A DNA stretch of 64,000 nucleotides from Corylus avellana (lineage: Eukaryota > Streptophyta > Magnoliopsida > Fagales > Betulaceae): contig NC_081544.1 in assembly GCF_901000735.1 (NCBI RefSeq), forward strand, positions 9,363,608 to 9,427,607, given 5' to 3'. The position numbers and the translations under genes were made by a program. How positions within the stretch are numbered: the first letter of the stretch is position 1; the number at the start of each line of letters is the position of its first letter. The notes beneath the pieces are model-generated. The model worked only from the letters and a program-made list of their open reading frames with translations. It made no database searches and had not been told where the DNA came from. This document shows positions 36,720-47,664 of this stretch, one piece after another.

Positions 36720-36985
36720 GAATCACCAGAAGTGCGTCCCCTTCCAAAGCAAAACAACCATAACCAGTAGAAACAGCCAATTGATTGGCAAGGAGAGAGG
36801 AGCGGAGGCTTCACCTAAGAGAACATTAGTAAAATGAAGCTTCTGAGTAGCAGCTAGAATGATATTTCCTGAAGCATTACTAATAACTGTAGCTGCCACC
36901 GCAAAATTATCTCGGATAGCCACATCAAAATTTCCCTTTAATTAAGCATCCAGTCTGAGGAGGAAGCCAAAGAGAGGGAAGGGCT
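36720..36985 (-). pseudogene. Non-LTR retrotransposon RNase H (RVT_3-like) fragment
   Basis: On the minus strand it reads PPQTG, then NFDVAIRDNFAVAATVISN, then NIILAATQKLHFTNVLLGEA, the pattern of RNase H-like domains found at the end of plant LINE-derived ORFs. No ORF remains upstream or downstream. It is a short dead fragment between the receptor pseudogene and the receptor gene. Confidence 0.7.
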
Positions 36986-37864
36986 ACATCACGCCAATGA
37001 TCTGTTTCTCCATAATTCATGGTCACTTTTTGTGGGGAAACACAATTTTAATTTCTTTTTCTTTGGGGTTCAGTAGTGTGTAGTTAAAATGCAGTCATAT
37101 AGTTCACCAATCCATTTCAGAATTTGATTATAACAATTAAAATTACATGTTTATGTTAAATGTTGATTAAATAATTAAATTTACCTATTCTTATCTGCTT
37201 AAACTTTTAAGATTAACAGTGATTTAACAGTTTAGCCCCCCATTTTTTTTCTTCTTCTAATCAATATACAAGAGGGGGAGTCAAGAGCCCTTTGATAGGT
37301 TGGAAAAACTCTGATTCTGGCCATTAAGGAGACGTTTAACCGTAGACTTCTATACCAAATGATAACTATGGACTATGACACTGAAATCAATTTTATAAGA
37401 TTTATAGTATAGTTAGAAGTGTTCATGAGTACTGAGAGCATGCTTAGTTTAGTATTCACACTTTCATAGTCGGTCGGTATTTCTCATAGAAAAATGAGTT
37501 GTTTGAAATGAAGCTAAACCACATTGTTAAGGGGGGTTAATCCCAATGATTCTGCTAAATTTCTTGCTTTGAAAAAGTAGGTAAATAAACAAGAACAAAT
37601 GTGTTGTTTAGCTAAATTTTATATTTAGTTAAATATTTTCTGCACATAAATGTAAATGCTCTTAAAATGCAAGTCCCTTCAATGGGTCTACAGTAGTAGG
37701 TAATGGGGTTTTCATATGAAAGTCTGGGGAAATGATAAGCAAATGCATGGGTCTAAACATCATGAGATGAAGGAACCAAAAAAAAAAAAAAACTGAACCC
37801 TATTGCTAGAATTGCATATATTGCATTTTACTTCAGCATCTTTTCTCGCATCCATCTAGAGTTA
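36986..37864. other. Upstream region of the receptor gene
   Basis: AT-rich DNA without a gene. It presumably contains the receptor promoter. A clear TATA box at normal spacing is not obvious; ATTGCATATATTGC at 37811-37824 is one possibility. Confidence 0.4.
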
Positions 37865-38470
37865 ATGGCCTTCCGGGGTTTTTGTTTGTACTTTGCTGTA
37901 TTGGCTCTCAGTTTGGAGCCTCGGCTCCTGAAATCTGAGAGCCTGACATGCAATTTAAATGACTCGAAAGCCCTGACTGGTTTCTCCAGTTGTTTGGAAT
38001 CAATGGTTGATGGGTGGAACAGCATAGCTTTCCCTGATTGCTGCAGTTGGAGTGGTGTCATTTGTGATAGTTCCACTGTTCCTGGCACAAGGGTAGTTGG
38101 CTTGGAACTTGGTAACCAAAGGCTTACAGGTAAGATATGTGAATCCTTGGCAGAATTGCATCACTTGAGAGTTTTAAACCTGTCTTATAACTATCTCACC
38201 GGTGCCCTTCCTGCTGAGTTGTTTCAACTGCAGAAGTTAGAGGTCATAGACGTAAGCAACAATGATCTTATTGGTTCAATCAACACAGGTATGTGTAGAA
38301 CATCTACGGGTATTCGTGTTCTTAACTTCTCTAATAACCATTTTTCTGGAGAAGTTCCAAAAGATTTGGCAAATTGTACCTCTCTGCATTATCTCTCCTT
38401 TGATAAAAATAATTTATCAGGGAGTTTGCCCGAGAGTGTCTTCCAACTGCAAAATCTTAGTGAACTGCAT

Positions 38471-39345
38471 TGTTAGTTCTTGTGTTGGCTTAATTCAGTT
38501 CCAAAATGCAGATGCTACTGTTCACATCTCAAACACTGATATAGAATGCTTAGAATCCAATCTTCACCGTTCATAATGTAGATTCATGTGTTATGAACGC
38601 CCCTGCAAAATTTCAGCTCAATCGGACCACAAACGCCTATCTGTCGGAGCTGTTGATCAAGACTGGACAGGCCGGGTCCGGACCGCAATTCCCCGGGTCC
38701 GGACCTCATTTCCAGAAACTGAAATCTTGCTCCGCAAAGCCGTGCCCGGACCGCCCATTAACATGTCCGGACACCCCGTAAGTTTTAGGCCCAAAAACGT
38801 GATTTTAAGTGGGTTAGGTCTAGGGTTTTGTCGGGGGTATATATATATATCATTATAGAAGAGAGAAGTACGAATTTTCACCCCCAGAGAGTTCGTCGGA
38901 GGCTGTGCTAAGAGAGATCATATGTGGTGAGCGTTAAATTAAATCTCTTAGAGTTTTAGTTATTCCTTTGATAAATCTACGGTTGAGAAGTCTATCGGAA
39001 GGGTCCGGTAAAGGAGAATCACGTTGAAGAAGATTGTGAGCAAGGAGACGAGTTGTAGGCTTGTCGATCTTACAGAGCCAAGGTCTTGCAAAGGGTTGTA
39101 AGTGTTCCTAGTGTCTGTAATCTCTGGATAATCTTTTGATAGTGATTTCCTGGGTTTGGCTGCCCCGGAGAGGTTTTACTTTTAGATCGGTTTCTAAAAG
39201 GTTTCCTCTTCGTAACCAAAATATCTGTGTCTGCCTCTTTATTGCTTTATATATTTTGGGTGATTGAATTGTTTATTGCTTCATAATATTAATTCCGCAT
39301 AAATTGTGATAAACAAGTTTTTGGAGTCGGCATAGCGTTTTTCAA
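38471..39345 (+). repeat. 5' LTR of the young TR-GAG-like element
   Basis: 875 bp, starting TGTTAGTTCTTGTG and ending GCGTTTTTCA. A TATATATATATC run at about 38839-38851 is a candidate TATA region, one unit longer than in the 3' LTR. Confidence 0.92.
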
Positions 39346-39414
39346 TTGGTATCAGAGCGGGTTCACTCTATTTGGATTAAATTCTTGAGTGAGATCTGTT
39401 GACTCCTGTTTGCT

Positions 39415-40215
39415 ATGAATACTTCTCAAGGGGAATATGATCTTATAAACTCCTTCAACAATTTATTGGAAAAATTCACTCTTTTGAGACATCAATACAC
39501 AAATGTTGTGGGGGAGTTTCAAGATCTTAAGCATGTGAATGAATCTATTGTTACTAAATTGTCTGAATCACATGCTTTAATTGATTCTTTAAAATCTGAA
39601 AATTCTGTTTTAGGATCTAAAGTTGATTTGTTAGAGAATAAATTAAAAGGGTCAGAAACTCAATTGAAAAAATTCTCTAGCAATTCCCTTGAGAATATGT
39701 TACATACTCAGAATTCTGATTGTGATAAATCTGAGTTAAGTTTTGATTGTCATGTTGCTTTGTCTTCTAACAATGATTCTACTTCCGAGATAATATTTGT
39801 TAAATCAGAAAAAGTAGAAGACTATGTGGTTAAAAGAAAAACAGAAGCTGCCTCGACCTCACAAGGTAAGAAAGTTAAGAAAATTCATATTGAACCTTAT
39901 GTATCTTACCCTAAATTTAGAGTCGTCCATCCTCCTAGGAATCTACCTCCTAAAAGGTTTATCCCTACTTGTCATCATTGTGGAAAAGTTGGTCACATTC
40001 GACCAAACTGTTTTAAATTGAAACCTCATGTGCATAAAAATAAAAATTCTGTTTCTAGAAAACATTATGAGGGTTTGGTAATGATGATGGGAGGTGTGTC
40101 TAGAGTAGACAAGTTTGAAAATGTTCACGTCTCTACACCTTTATTCAAGAAGGTTTGGGTTAGGAAGGATTATACCATTCACCCATTGAGGGGGAGTGGT
40201 AGTGATCTCACCTAA
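39415..40215 (+). CDS. Gag-like zinc-knuckle protein of the TR-GAG-like element
   Basis: 266 residues, ATG 69 bp after the primer-binding site. The first 110 or so residues are predicted coiled coil (repeated Leu/Lys/Glu, e.g. ENSVLGSKVDLLENKLKG). A Ser/Asn-rich middle and a Lys-rich segment follow, then one CCHC knuckle CHHCGKVGHIRPNC (residues 186-199) and a basic tail ending before a stop. The usual N-terminal UBN2 gag domain is absent and nothing catalytic follows. The frame is intact, so it could be translated and might package element RNA. That role is inferred from the family. Confidence 0.8.
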   Translation: MNTSQGEYDLINSFNNLLEKFTLLRHQYTNVVGEFQDLKHVNESIVTKLSESHALIDSLKSENSVLGSKVDLLENKLKGSETQLKKFSSNSLENMLHTQNSDCDKSELSFDCHVALSSNNDSTSEIIFVKSEKVEDYVVKRKTEAASTSQGKKVKKIHIEPYVSYPKFRVVHPPRNLPPKRFIPTCHHCGKVGHIRPNCFKLKPHVHKNKNSVSRKHYEGLVMMMGGVSRVDKFENVHVSTPLFKKVWVRKDYTIHPLRGSGSDLT

Positions 40216-41854
40216 AGTTAGGTGAGTCAATAACATGCCTAGGATTGATTGTTTTGCTTATTTTTGAATATCCTAGAGCGTGTTATTTTTCATTGCTTTG
40301 CATTTTTTTTTTTTTTGCTTTATTGTTTATGCACTGCATTGTTTTTGTTGTTACACTTTCTGTATGAAGAGTATATACATGATTGTTTTGAGATTCATGT
40401 TTTGAGGCATATTCATAAAGGATTTTTCAAGAAATTCATATATCATGATCTTTGAAAAGCTTATAAATGAGATGTTGTGTGCGGACCACCAAGATTTTTG
40501 TCTACTTGCTAATCAAATGTTCAGGAATGTGTAATGTCTTGTGAAGACCTAGAAGTAGTTATTAAACCAAATCATTATTTTGTAGTGGGACCTATAAGAT
40601 GTGATGAAAGTTTAATGCTAAAGGACATTCATGTCTTGCCTGTTGTAATCTCAGTTCAAGCATGTTGTTTTGTTTAGCATTGCATTTTTCTTTGTTTTGC
40701 ATTTTTTTTGTGTGTGCATTTCTTTTGTGAAAAATTTCAAAAAGACAAAAATATGTTACTTTGATTGTTTCATTTTCTTTCTTTTATCTTATGCACCTAG
40801 ATAGTCCATTAATTTTTCATGTTGTTTTTTATGGATTTAATTCCTTACGTCTTGGAATGTTCTTAATATGCATGAGATGAAAATTTGTGTCAATGGACTT
40901 GTTTTTGTGGTTACCTAAAGCCTGAGCTTATGTGGTACATTTTTCCCATGCCTTATCTTTTGTGCACATTTAAGCTTAAATTGAGGTTTTGTTTCACTTT
41001 ATTTGTGAGGTCTGTTAAGTAGCCATATGAGGTTTTTGACTAGTCATATTTTTCAAATTGACCATATGCTAGTTGAACCTAGGGCTTAAAAATTCATGCT
41101 TTCTCTGTTGTGATAAGCACCAAAAGTTTAATGACACTTTCTCAAAGAAAAAAATAAACAAAATAGTGAAACAAATAAAATCAAAAGATCATATTCCAAA
41201 AGGAATTTATTTCACTGTGTCAAACTTGTGCAAAATATTTTACAAAGAGAATTGTATAGGATGAGAGTGGCTAGGCCCTAGTATGATAAGGTTTGACTTT
41301 TGATTTGATATACTTGTCAAAACCTCATGGTGGTGAAACTTTCTCCTCATTTTGTAAATTGAAAATTTTTCTTTTTGGGTGGCTTACCCACACACCACAC
41401 AAGCATAGGTTGAATGGAACATTTTCTTGGCTTGGGTTAAGCAATATGAGTTTCTAGCCATTTCTAGTCTCATGTATATTTTGCATATTTGGAGCATGTT
41501 TGGATATTCATTGTGCAATACATGAGTCATTGATGTGTTATCATGTGTGTTCATTTAACTTTTAAGGGGGAGAAACATGCTTTGCATTTCCAGTTTCCTG
41601 TTGTTAATTGAGTCATACATTGAAGGGGAGTTTTGCTGATGTTTCTTTATAACCACGCATTCTACGTCATTTTTTTATCATGAGTTTTATTTATGTCTTC
41701 TTATTCCACATATGCCTTGATGTATTTTGTGAAGTGTTTCAGGAAACATGAAGACCTTTTGTCATTCTGTGACAAAAAGGGGGAGTAAATATGGGGAGAT
41801 GATGGAATTGGCTCGGCATTTTGGTTTTGTCACTGAATTGCCAAAGGGGGAGTT
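40216..41854 (+). other. Non-coding internal region of the young TR-GAG-like element
   Basis: 1.6 kb of T-rich DNA without a significant ORF. Pieces are shared with the internal region of the decayed element (e.g. TGTGCACATTTAAGCTTAAATTGAG near 40964 against its reverse complement near 32987). The non-coding region is therefore a conserved family feature and not random decay. Confidence 0.7.
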
Positions 41855-42725
41855 TGTTAGTTCTTGTGTTGGCTTAATTCAGTTCCAAAATGCAGATGCT
41901 ACTGTTCACGTCTCAACACTGATATAGAATACTCAGAATCCAATCTCCGCCGTTCATAATGTAGATTCATGTGTTATGAACGTTCCTGCAAAATTTCAGC
42001 TCAATCGGACCACAAACGCCTATCGATCGGAGCTGTTGATCAAGACTGGACAGGCCAGGTCCGGACCGCAATTCCCCGGGTCCGGACCTCATTTCCAGAA
42101 ACTAAAATCTTGCTCCGCAAAGCCGTGTCCGGACCGCCCATTAACATGTCCGGACACCCCGTAAGTTTTAGGCCCAAAAACGTGATTTTAAGTGGGTTAG
42201 GTCTAGGGTTTTGTCGGGGGTATATATACATCATTATAGAAGAGAGAAGTACGAATTTTCACCCCCAGAGAGTTCGTCGGAGGCTGTGCTAAGAGAGATC
42301 ATATGTGGTGAGCGTTAAATTGAATCTCTTAGAGTTTTAGTTATTCCTTTGATAAATCTACGATTGAGAAGTCTATCGGAAGGGTCCGGTAAAGGAGAAT
42401 CACGTTGAAGAAGATTGTGAGTAAGGAGACGAGTTGTAGGCTTGTCGATCTTACAGAGCCAAGGTCTTGCAAAGGGTTGTAAGTGTTCCTAGTGTCTGTA
42501 ATCTCTGGATAATCTTTTGATAGTGATTTCCTGGGTTTGGCTGCCCCGGAGAGGTTTTACTTTTAGATCGGTTTCTAAAAGGTTTCCTCTTCGTCACCAA
42601 AATATCTGTGTCTGCCTCTTTATTGCTTTATATATTTTGGGTGATTGAATTGTTTATTGCTTCATAATATTAATTCCGCATAAATTGTGATAAACAAGTT
42701 TTTGGAGTCGGCATAGCGTTTTTCA
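41855..42725 (+). repeat. 3' LTR of the young TR-GAG-like element
   Basis: 871 bp, nearly identical to the 5' LTR. Differences include CATCTCAAACACTG versus CGTCTCAACACTG and single-base changes elsewhere. Confidence 0.92.
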
Positions 42726-44142
42726 TGCATCTTCAAGATAATTGGATATCTAGGCTGCTGAATAATGGAATTGGTAACCTCTCTAACCTTGTGAAACTGG
42801 ATATCTCCTCTAATATGTTTTCTGGAGATCTTCTAGATGTTTTTGGGAGCCTTAGAAGGCTTGAGCATTTCTCAGTCAATTCAAATCTATTTTCTGGCCG
42901 TTTGCCAACTTCGTTGGTGAACTCCCCATCACTTCAAATGCTAAATTTGAACAACAACTCTCTAAGGGGTCCCATCAACCTCAACTGTTCTGCAATGAAA
43001 AATCTTGTCTCCCTGGATCTTGGCTCTAATCTGTTCCACGGTCCAATTCCAGAGAGTCTATCCTTCTGTCAAAGATTGACTGTACTTAATCTGCTCGCAA
43101 CAACCTTAATAATGAACTTCCCAAAGGTTTCAAGAATCTTCGGGCCCTAACGCATTTCTCAGTCTCAAACACCAGCCTTGTTAATATATCATCAACTCTT
43201 GGGATTTTGCAACACTGTAGAAACTTAAGTATGCTAGTCCTTTCGATGAACTTTCTTGATGAAGAAATGCCCGCTGATGCGAATCTGCAATTCAAAAGCC
43301 TCATTAGTCTAATTCTTGGCAATTGTAAACTCAGAGGTTCAATCCCACAATGGTTGAGTAGTTGCCATAAATTGCAGTTGTTGGATTTATCATGGAATCA
43401 TTTGGGTGGAACCATTCCATCTTGGTTTGGAAAATTTGAATCTCTTTTCTACTTGGATTTGTCAAATAACTCTTTCAAAGGGGAGATACCAAAGAGCTTG
43501 ACCCTTCTACAGAGCCTCATAACTGGGACTATCTCACTTCAAGAGCCTGTTTCAAGTTCTCAGCTTTCAATAAATAGACAAGGTGGGCAAAGCTTGAGGT
43601 ATAAGCAGATTTCGGGCCTTCGACCAACTTTAGAACTTAGTTACAACATGCTCCAAGGGCCAATCTGGCAAGGTTTTGGGAATTTGAGAAGTCTCCATGT
43701 CTTCACCCTGAAAGACAATAACCTGTCAGGACCTGTTCCAGATAATTTATCTGGGATGTCAAGCTTAGAGGTACTGGACTTGTCCCAGAATAAGCTATCA
43801 GGAGAAATACCTCGTTCCTTTGTTAATCTTAGCTTCCTGTCGGCTTTCAATGTATCATATAATCAGCTGTGTGGAGAAATCCCTCAAGGAAGTCAGTTTG
43901 ATACTTTCCCAAATACAAACTTTGTGGGAAACATTGGTCTTTGTAACTCACAGTGTACTTGTGAGCCTGAACAGCCTCCTTCTCATTCATTAAGAGAGAA
44001 AAAGATGAACATCTTTGGTTTGGAATTTGGAATTGGAGCTGCAACAAGTTTTGTTCTTAGTGTCACCTGTTGCTTCATGTCTGGATGGGTGCTTTCCAAG
44101 CCTAAAAAAAGGAAGAATGCAGTAACTAGAATTGGACGTTAG

Positions 44143-45327
44143 AGGTACTTCAGAGTTGTCTCTATAAGAAGAAAGCTTGGGGTCGAGTCAGAGCTGTCTT
44201 CTTATGGTTTAAAAAGTTGCCATGTATCTGCTTGAGGTTATATTAATTAATATTTTTTCAGTTTTCAATCTTTAAAATTCGTATATGTAAATCTTCTATC
44301 TCAAAAAATGCAATAGAAACCTCATTTCAATCTGGGTACCAATAAAATAAAATAAAAACAACTACAATTGGATATTGGTTGGGTAAATGCTAATGAAACA
44401 AACACCATTAAGTCCACAACTCCTCACATGGCAACTAAAGCAAAGTCTATATTCTCCACAAGGCAAGTACGTGAACTGCAAGACTACACTCCTCATATGG
44501 AACCTCAAGTAACGGCTACATCCTCAACAAAGGCAAAGAAAATCCAACATTTACAGCAAACCAAATCAGCCCAACGACTAGTGCTCAACAAGAAAGGAAA
44601 ACCATCAATCACTTTTATTTATAGCAATCTCATTGATTTTGTATAATATTTTCCCTTTGTAATCTCTCCAAAGAATGTGTATAAATTTAGCATGTATCAA
44701 TGAAAAACACAAGACAGTAATTACATTGAATTATCAAATTTTATATGGTATTATAACTTTGAATGAGCGACTCATGTCTTCTAAAATCACCGTTGGTCTT
44801 GTGATTGATTACTATTGAGTTTTGATCAAATGGTAATTTTAAAAGTCACCTCATTCTTAGAGTGACACAAGAAAGATACAAGAGTGACTTGTAGAATTGT
44901 TCTAGAATGAGGGGTTGGGAAAAGGTGTTTATAAAGGGGCATGATTATGATTAGGTGAAAATGGTATGAGCATATTTGTTATGACAACAAAAAAAATTTC
45001 CCAGCGATGTTCTTGCATTGACTACCTTCAGGTGGTTGATTGTGTTCTTTGCTGGGGGTATAGTTGGGTTTTGACCTTTTGAGGTTCTTACACCTGTAAT
45101 TAGGGTTTATGAACCTCTTGAGGTTTATGATCCTTCATGTACTCATTTTGCTTTTAAAACCGCTTTATGCAACCCCTTTGAGAGGACCGGGCTATTTATT
45201 TAGCCCATTTCCTTCGTTGTTCCGTTTACTTGCACTGTTAATTTTCGTGTTTGGGTTTGTTGTAGGGGATCCCATCCCTTTTCGATTTTTCGATCACTTG
45301 TACCCTTTTCCCTATGTGTTTAGAAAA
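44143..45327. other. Receptor 3' flank and intergenic DNA
   Basis: No gene. The region around 44350-44760 resembles a decayed copia LTR (short-lived ORF, AAGAATGTGTATAAATTTAGC, then TTATATGGTATTA), but no partner LTR is seen. A 65-bp block at 44914-44980 recurs at 30611-30676. A stretch of about 44998-45348 ends in a long A tract, possibly a SINE/LINE tail, unproven. Confidence 0.4.
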
Positions 45328-45687
45328 AAAAAAAAAAAAAAAAAAAAAGAATAAAAAATATGTCAAACACGTATGACACTAAAATTTATGTAGTGCAGCT
45401 TAATAAGTATACATCGACAACCGTAAATGACCAAGAGGGACTTCTACCATCAAAAGATTTACAAAGAGTAGTGAAAAAAAAAAAAAATCCAAACCCAAAA
45501 TTCTTGTACACCTAAATTTTACTCACACAAAAGAAAAATATGACAAAAAAAGAAAAAGAAAAGGAGAGAATATATTATGTCCTTTTTGAGGGACTCAAAC
45601 TCGGCTGTGATAAGTTAATTAAAAAAAAAAAAAAAAAAAAAAACCCATGCCATGATCGATGTTTTTTGTTGGGAGGGTCTTTACAGC
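45328..45687 (+). repeat. Upstream-of-Tat copy of duplicated receptor-locus flank
   Basis: Matches 35712-36385. The similarity stops sharply at GGGAGGGTCTTTACAGC (ending 45687), where the Tat LTR begins, whereas the other copy continues AACTAGTATTGC. This gives an independent, empty-site-like definition of the retrotransposon border. Confidence 0.75.
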
Positions 45688-47158
45688 TGTTGATACAGTT
45701 TCCGGCATGGTGAATCCAAGGTGATCTGAGTCTTCAAGCTGTGCTTCTTGTGAGTAATCTTCCTGTAAGTCTTGTGGCAAATCTGCAAAACGAAGCACAC
45801 GTTAAGAGGTTTCGTCGGGTAGGGGTGGGCAGATTAACCGGTTACCGATTACCGGTCGTGTACCGGTTTCGACCGAACCGATATTAACCGTAACCGATAT
45901 ACCAATATCTTTATCTGTTAAATTTTTTATACCGGTATGCTTCTCGGTTCGGTTCGGTCCGATTATAAATTTCATATCGGTTAACCATTTAACCGATATA
46001 AACCATTAAGTAGGGATGCCAAAACGATGTAGTTTTTGGATTATATATATACCTATGTAACCTTATCTTAATTTGGGATTGGGTAAGTTTGACTTTTTTT
46101 TTAGTGATGGCATTGGATGGGATTTCTTTGCCTTTGGTGAAAGCATTTTTCATTAACTAGTTTTGTTAGTCTAGTTAGCATTCATTATGTTAATTAGTCC
46201 ATTTGCTTTGGAAAAATGTATTTTATAATATAAAAAAAAAAAAAGAAAAAAAAAAAGTTGTGGTGGATCAATATAAAAAAGCTTCAATTTTTAGTCAAAA
46301 AAACAAATATTTGGGTCCCAACAAAAAGAATTTGGGCCCTAAAACAACTCATTTTTAATCAGTTATTTTAGCCCAACAAAAAGTATTTGGGCTCTCAAAA
46401 GTAAAAAAAAAAAAAAACTCATTTTTTGCCAAACAAAATAAATCAATATAAAGCCCACGGTTAAATCGGTTAACCGAACCGTTTAACCGTGTACCGTTAT
46501 AACCGATAATGTCGGTTAAAATTCTTATTGGTCCGGTCTCGGTTGATAAACCGTTTAACTGAAAATTATCGGTAAATAACCGATAAGAGCCAAAACCGGA
46601 CTGTTTTGACCGATACCCAGGCCTAGCGGCGAGTGTTGGCCGGCGGTTCCCCCTCCGATGCTTAAATCAGTATGTGTATAAATCTAGTATACGAATTCGT
46701 GGTCCCTCATACCTTCGGAATGAGGCCTTTTATAGTTGAGCATGCGGAGGTGGTTGTGATGGCCGGGCAGAAGATCCGGTATCTGGTCATAACGGCTTGA
46801 AGGGTTAATGCTTGCGCTCCTTCTCTTTATGACTGATTGGAGACCGTTACATACGTTGATCCGAGGATTGGCTGTACTTGCGAGCAGGCTTTAAGAGCAG
46901 GATGATAACCATCCCGACTAATTAGCCAGGCGCGGGTTGCCTATGTATCTGGATGTTAAGCACGGGAGGTTTATAGTGACCCTATGCTTGGGTTTTGGCT
47001 GCCCGGGAGTGCATGGGACAACGAAGTATTCACTGTTTTGCATCGAGCACCTTGGGCAGGTCCATTTGGAGGTACCGGGCCTTCTTAGGCTCATGGGCCC
47101 TTGGCTCGTGGGTTTGGGATGACCTGTGGGAGGCGCCGAGTTTATGTGTAATAGTTAC
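45688..47158 (-). repeat. 3' LTR of the Tat element (right edge approximate)
   Basis: On the minus strand the LTR ends GTATCAACA at 45688. Its core promoter CTATAAAAGG is at 46726-46735 (minus). The other border is less sure: a GGGGGG purine run (minus, 47159-47164) next to TAACTATTAC is the best candidate for the PPT/LTR junction. Without the inserted hAT element the LTR would be about 0.66 kb. Confidence 0.6.
45820..46625. mobile_element. hAT-like non-autonomous element in the Tat LTR
   Basis: Left end TAGGGGTGGGCA and right end TACCCAGGCCTA (TAGGCCTGGGTA inverted), with many ACCGGTT / AACCGAT motifs at both sides. The inner 400 bp are AT-rich and non-coding. The flanking 8-mers TCGTCGGG and GCGGCGAG match at only 5 of 8 positions, so the target duplication is eroded or absent. 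Confidence 0.7.
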
Positions 47159-47572
47159 CCCCCGAATTCCTTCTGCCGAGATTTCGGGAGGAGAGAATTC
47201 AAACCTTTGATCTTCTATTGGTTGGACCGTTCAAGTGTCTTTTCATGCCCGGTTCCTTGTAGCAGTTTTTCTTGGTGTCTTAACCATTTATGGAACCTAA
47301 CATTCGCGTGTCCCGTATATTCCGAGATTTGTTGCAATCTTTATGGTTTTCAAATCTTTTGTCCTTATTCATGTAAATGCGCAGTTGCTTGTCCACGAGT
47401 TCCAATAAATGTGATTCAAAAGCTGACGAAACGAATTTTGATGTGTTAATCGGTGCTTAGGGTTGCATTTTTCGAAGGGAGAGTTGGCTCAAGTCTCTTC
47501 AGTTCAAGCGTGATTGCAGGCTTATGATGTTCTTGCATTGAATGCCTTGCACCTTGTCCGAGTTTTCCTCCC

Positions 47573-47578
47573 TATAAA
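47573..47578 (+). promoter_or_regulatory. TATA box of antisense ORF 1
   Basis: TATAAA in CCCTATAAAGG on the plus strand, about 92 bp before the likely original start of antisense ORF 1 and facing it. Confidence 0.5.
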
Positions 47579-47664
47579 GGTTTCATCACCGATCTTTGTT
47601 GTTCAAGCCTTCTAGATTTCCCTCTGTTTCCCAAACCTTAGAGCCTTTGATTTTTCCAGTTGTC

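Larger units (their letters stand above)
38471..42725 (+). mobile_element. Young gag-only (TR-GAG-like) LTR retrotransposon in the receptor gene
   Basis: Flanked by the perfect target duplication TGCAT (38466-38470 and 42726-42730). LTRs 38471-39345 and 41855-42725 begin TGTTAG, end TTTTTCA and differ only at scattered positions and by a few short indels. Primer site TTGGTATCAGAGC starts at 39347; purine tract CCAAAGGGGGAG lies before 41855. The internal region (2.5 kb) encodes one gag-like protein and no protease, RT, integrase or RNase H. Such elements depend on enzymes from a related autonomous element. The near-identical LTRs suggest recent insertion. The primer site and CHHC knuckle suggest a copia relative, by inference. 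Confidence 0.93.
37865..44142 (+). pseudogene. PSKR1-like leucine-rich-repeat receptor without kinase, interrupted by a retrotransposon
   Basis: The two pieces 37865-38470 and 42731-44142 join exactly in frame when the retrotransposon and one copy of its TGCAT target duplication are removed, giving about 672 residues. Features in order: signal peptide (residues 1-25), cysteine cap CCSWSGVIC, about 20 LRRs with NLS/NNL motifs, an island-like segment (ISLQEPVSSSQL to GLRPTLEL) before the last LRRs, a transmembrane helix (FGIGAATSFVLSVTCCFMSGWVL) and a short basic tail ending at a stop. The layout follows the phytosulfokine receptor PSKR1 ectodomain, but no kinase domain follows. So it is a receptor-like protein, or a receptor kinase that lost its kinase. 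A missing base near 43092 shifts the frame. Ligand and function are unknown. Confidence 0.88.

Noticed and set aside
39347..39359. TTGGTATCAGAGC and the similar sequence at 17458-17469 as possible tRNA gene pieces
   Set aside because: Each adjoins an LTR end and is only 12-13 nt of tRNA complementarity, i.e. a primer-binding site. No full tRNA fold was seen in the window.
44368..44646. 92-codon plus-strand ORF after the receptor gene
   Set aside because: Thr/Lys-rich with no domain. The surrounding text looks like a decayed LTR, so it is not a convincing gene.
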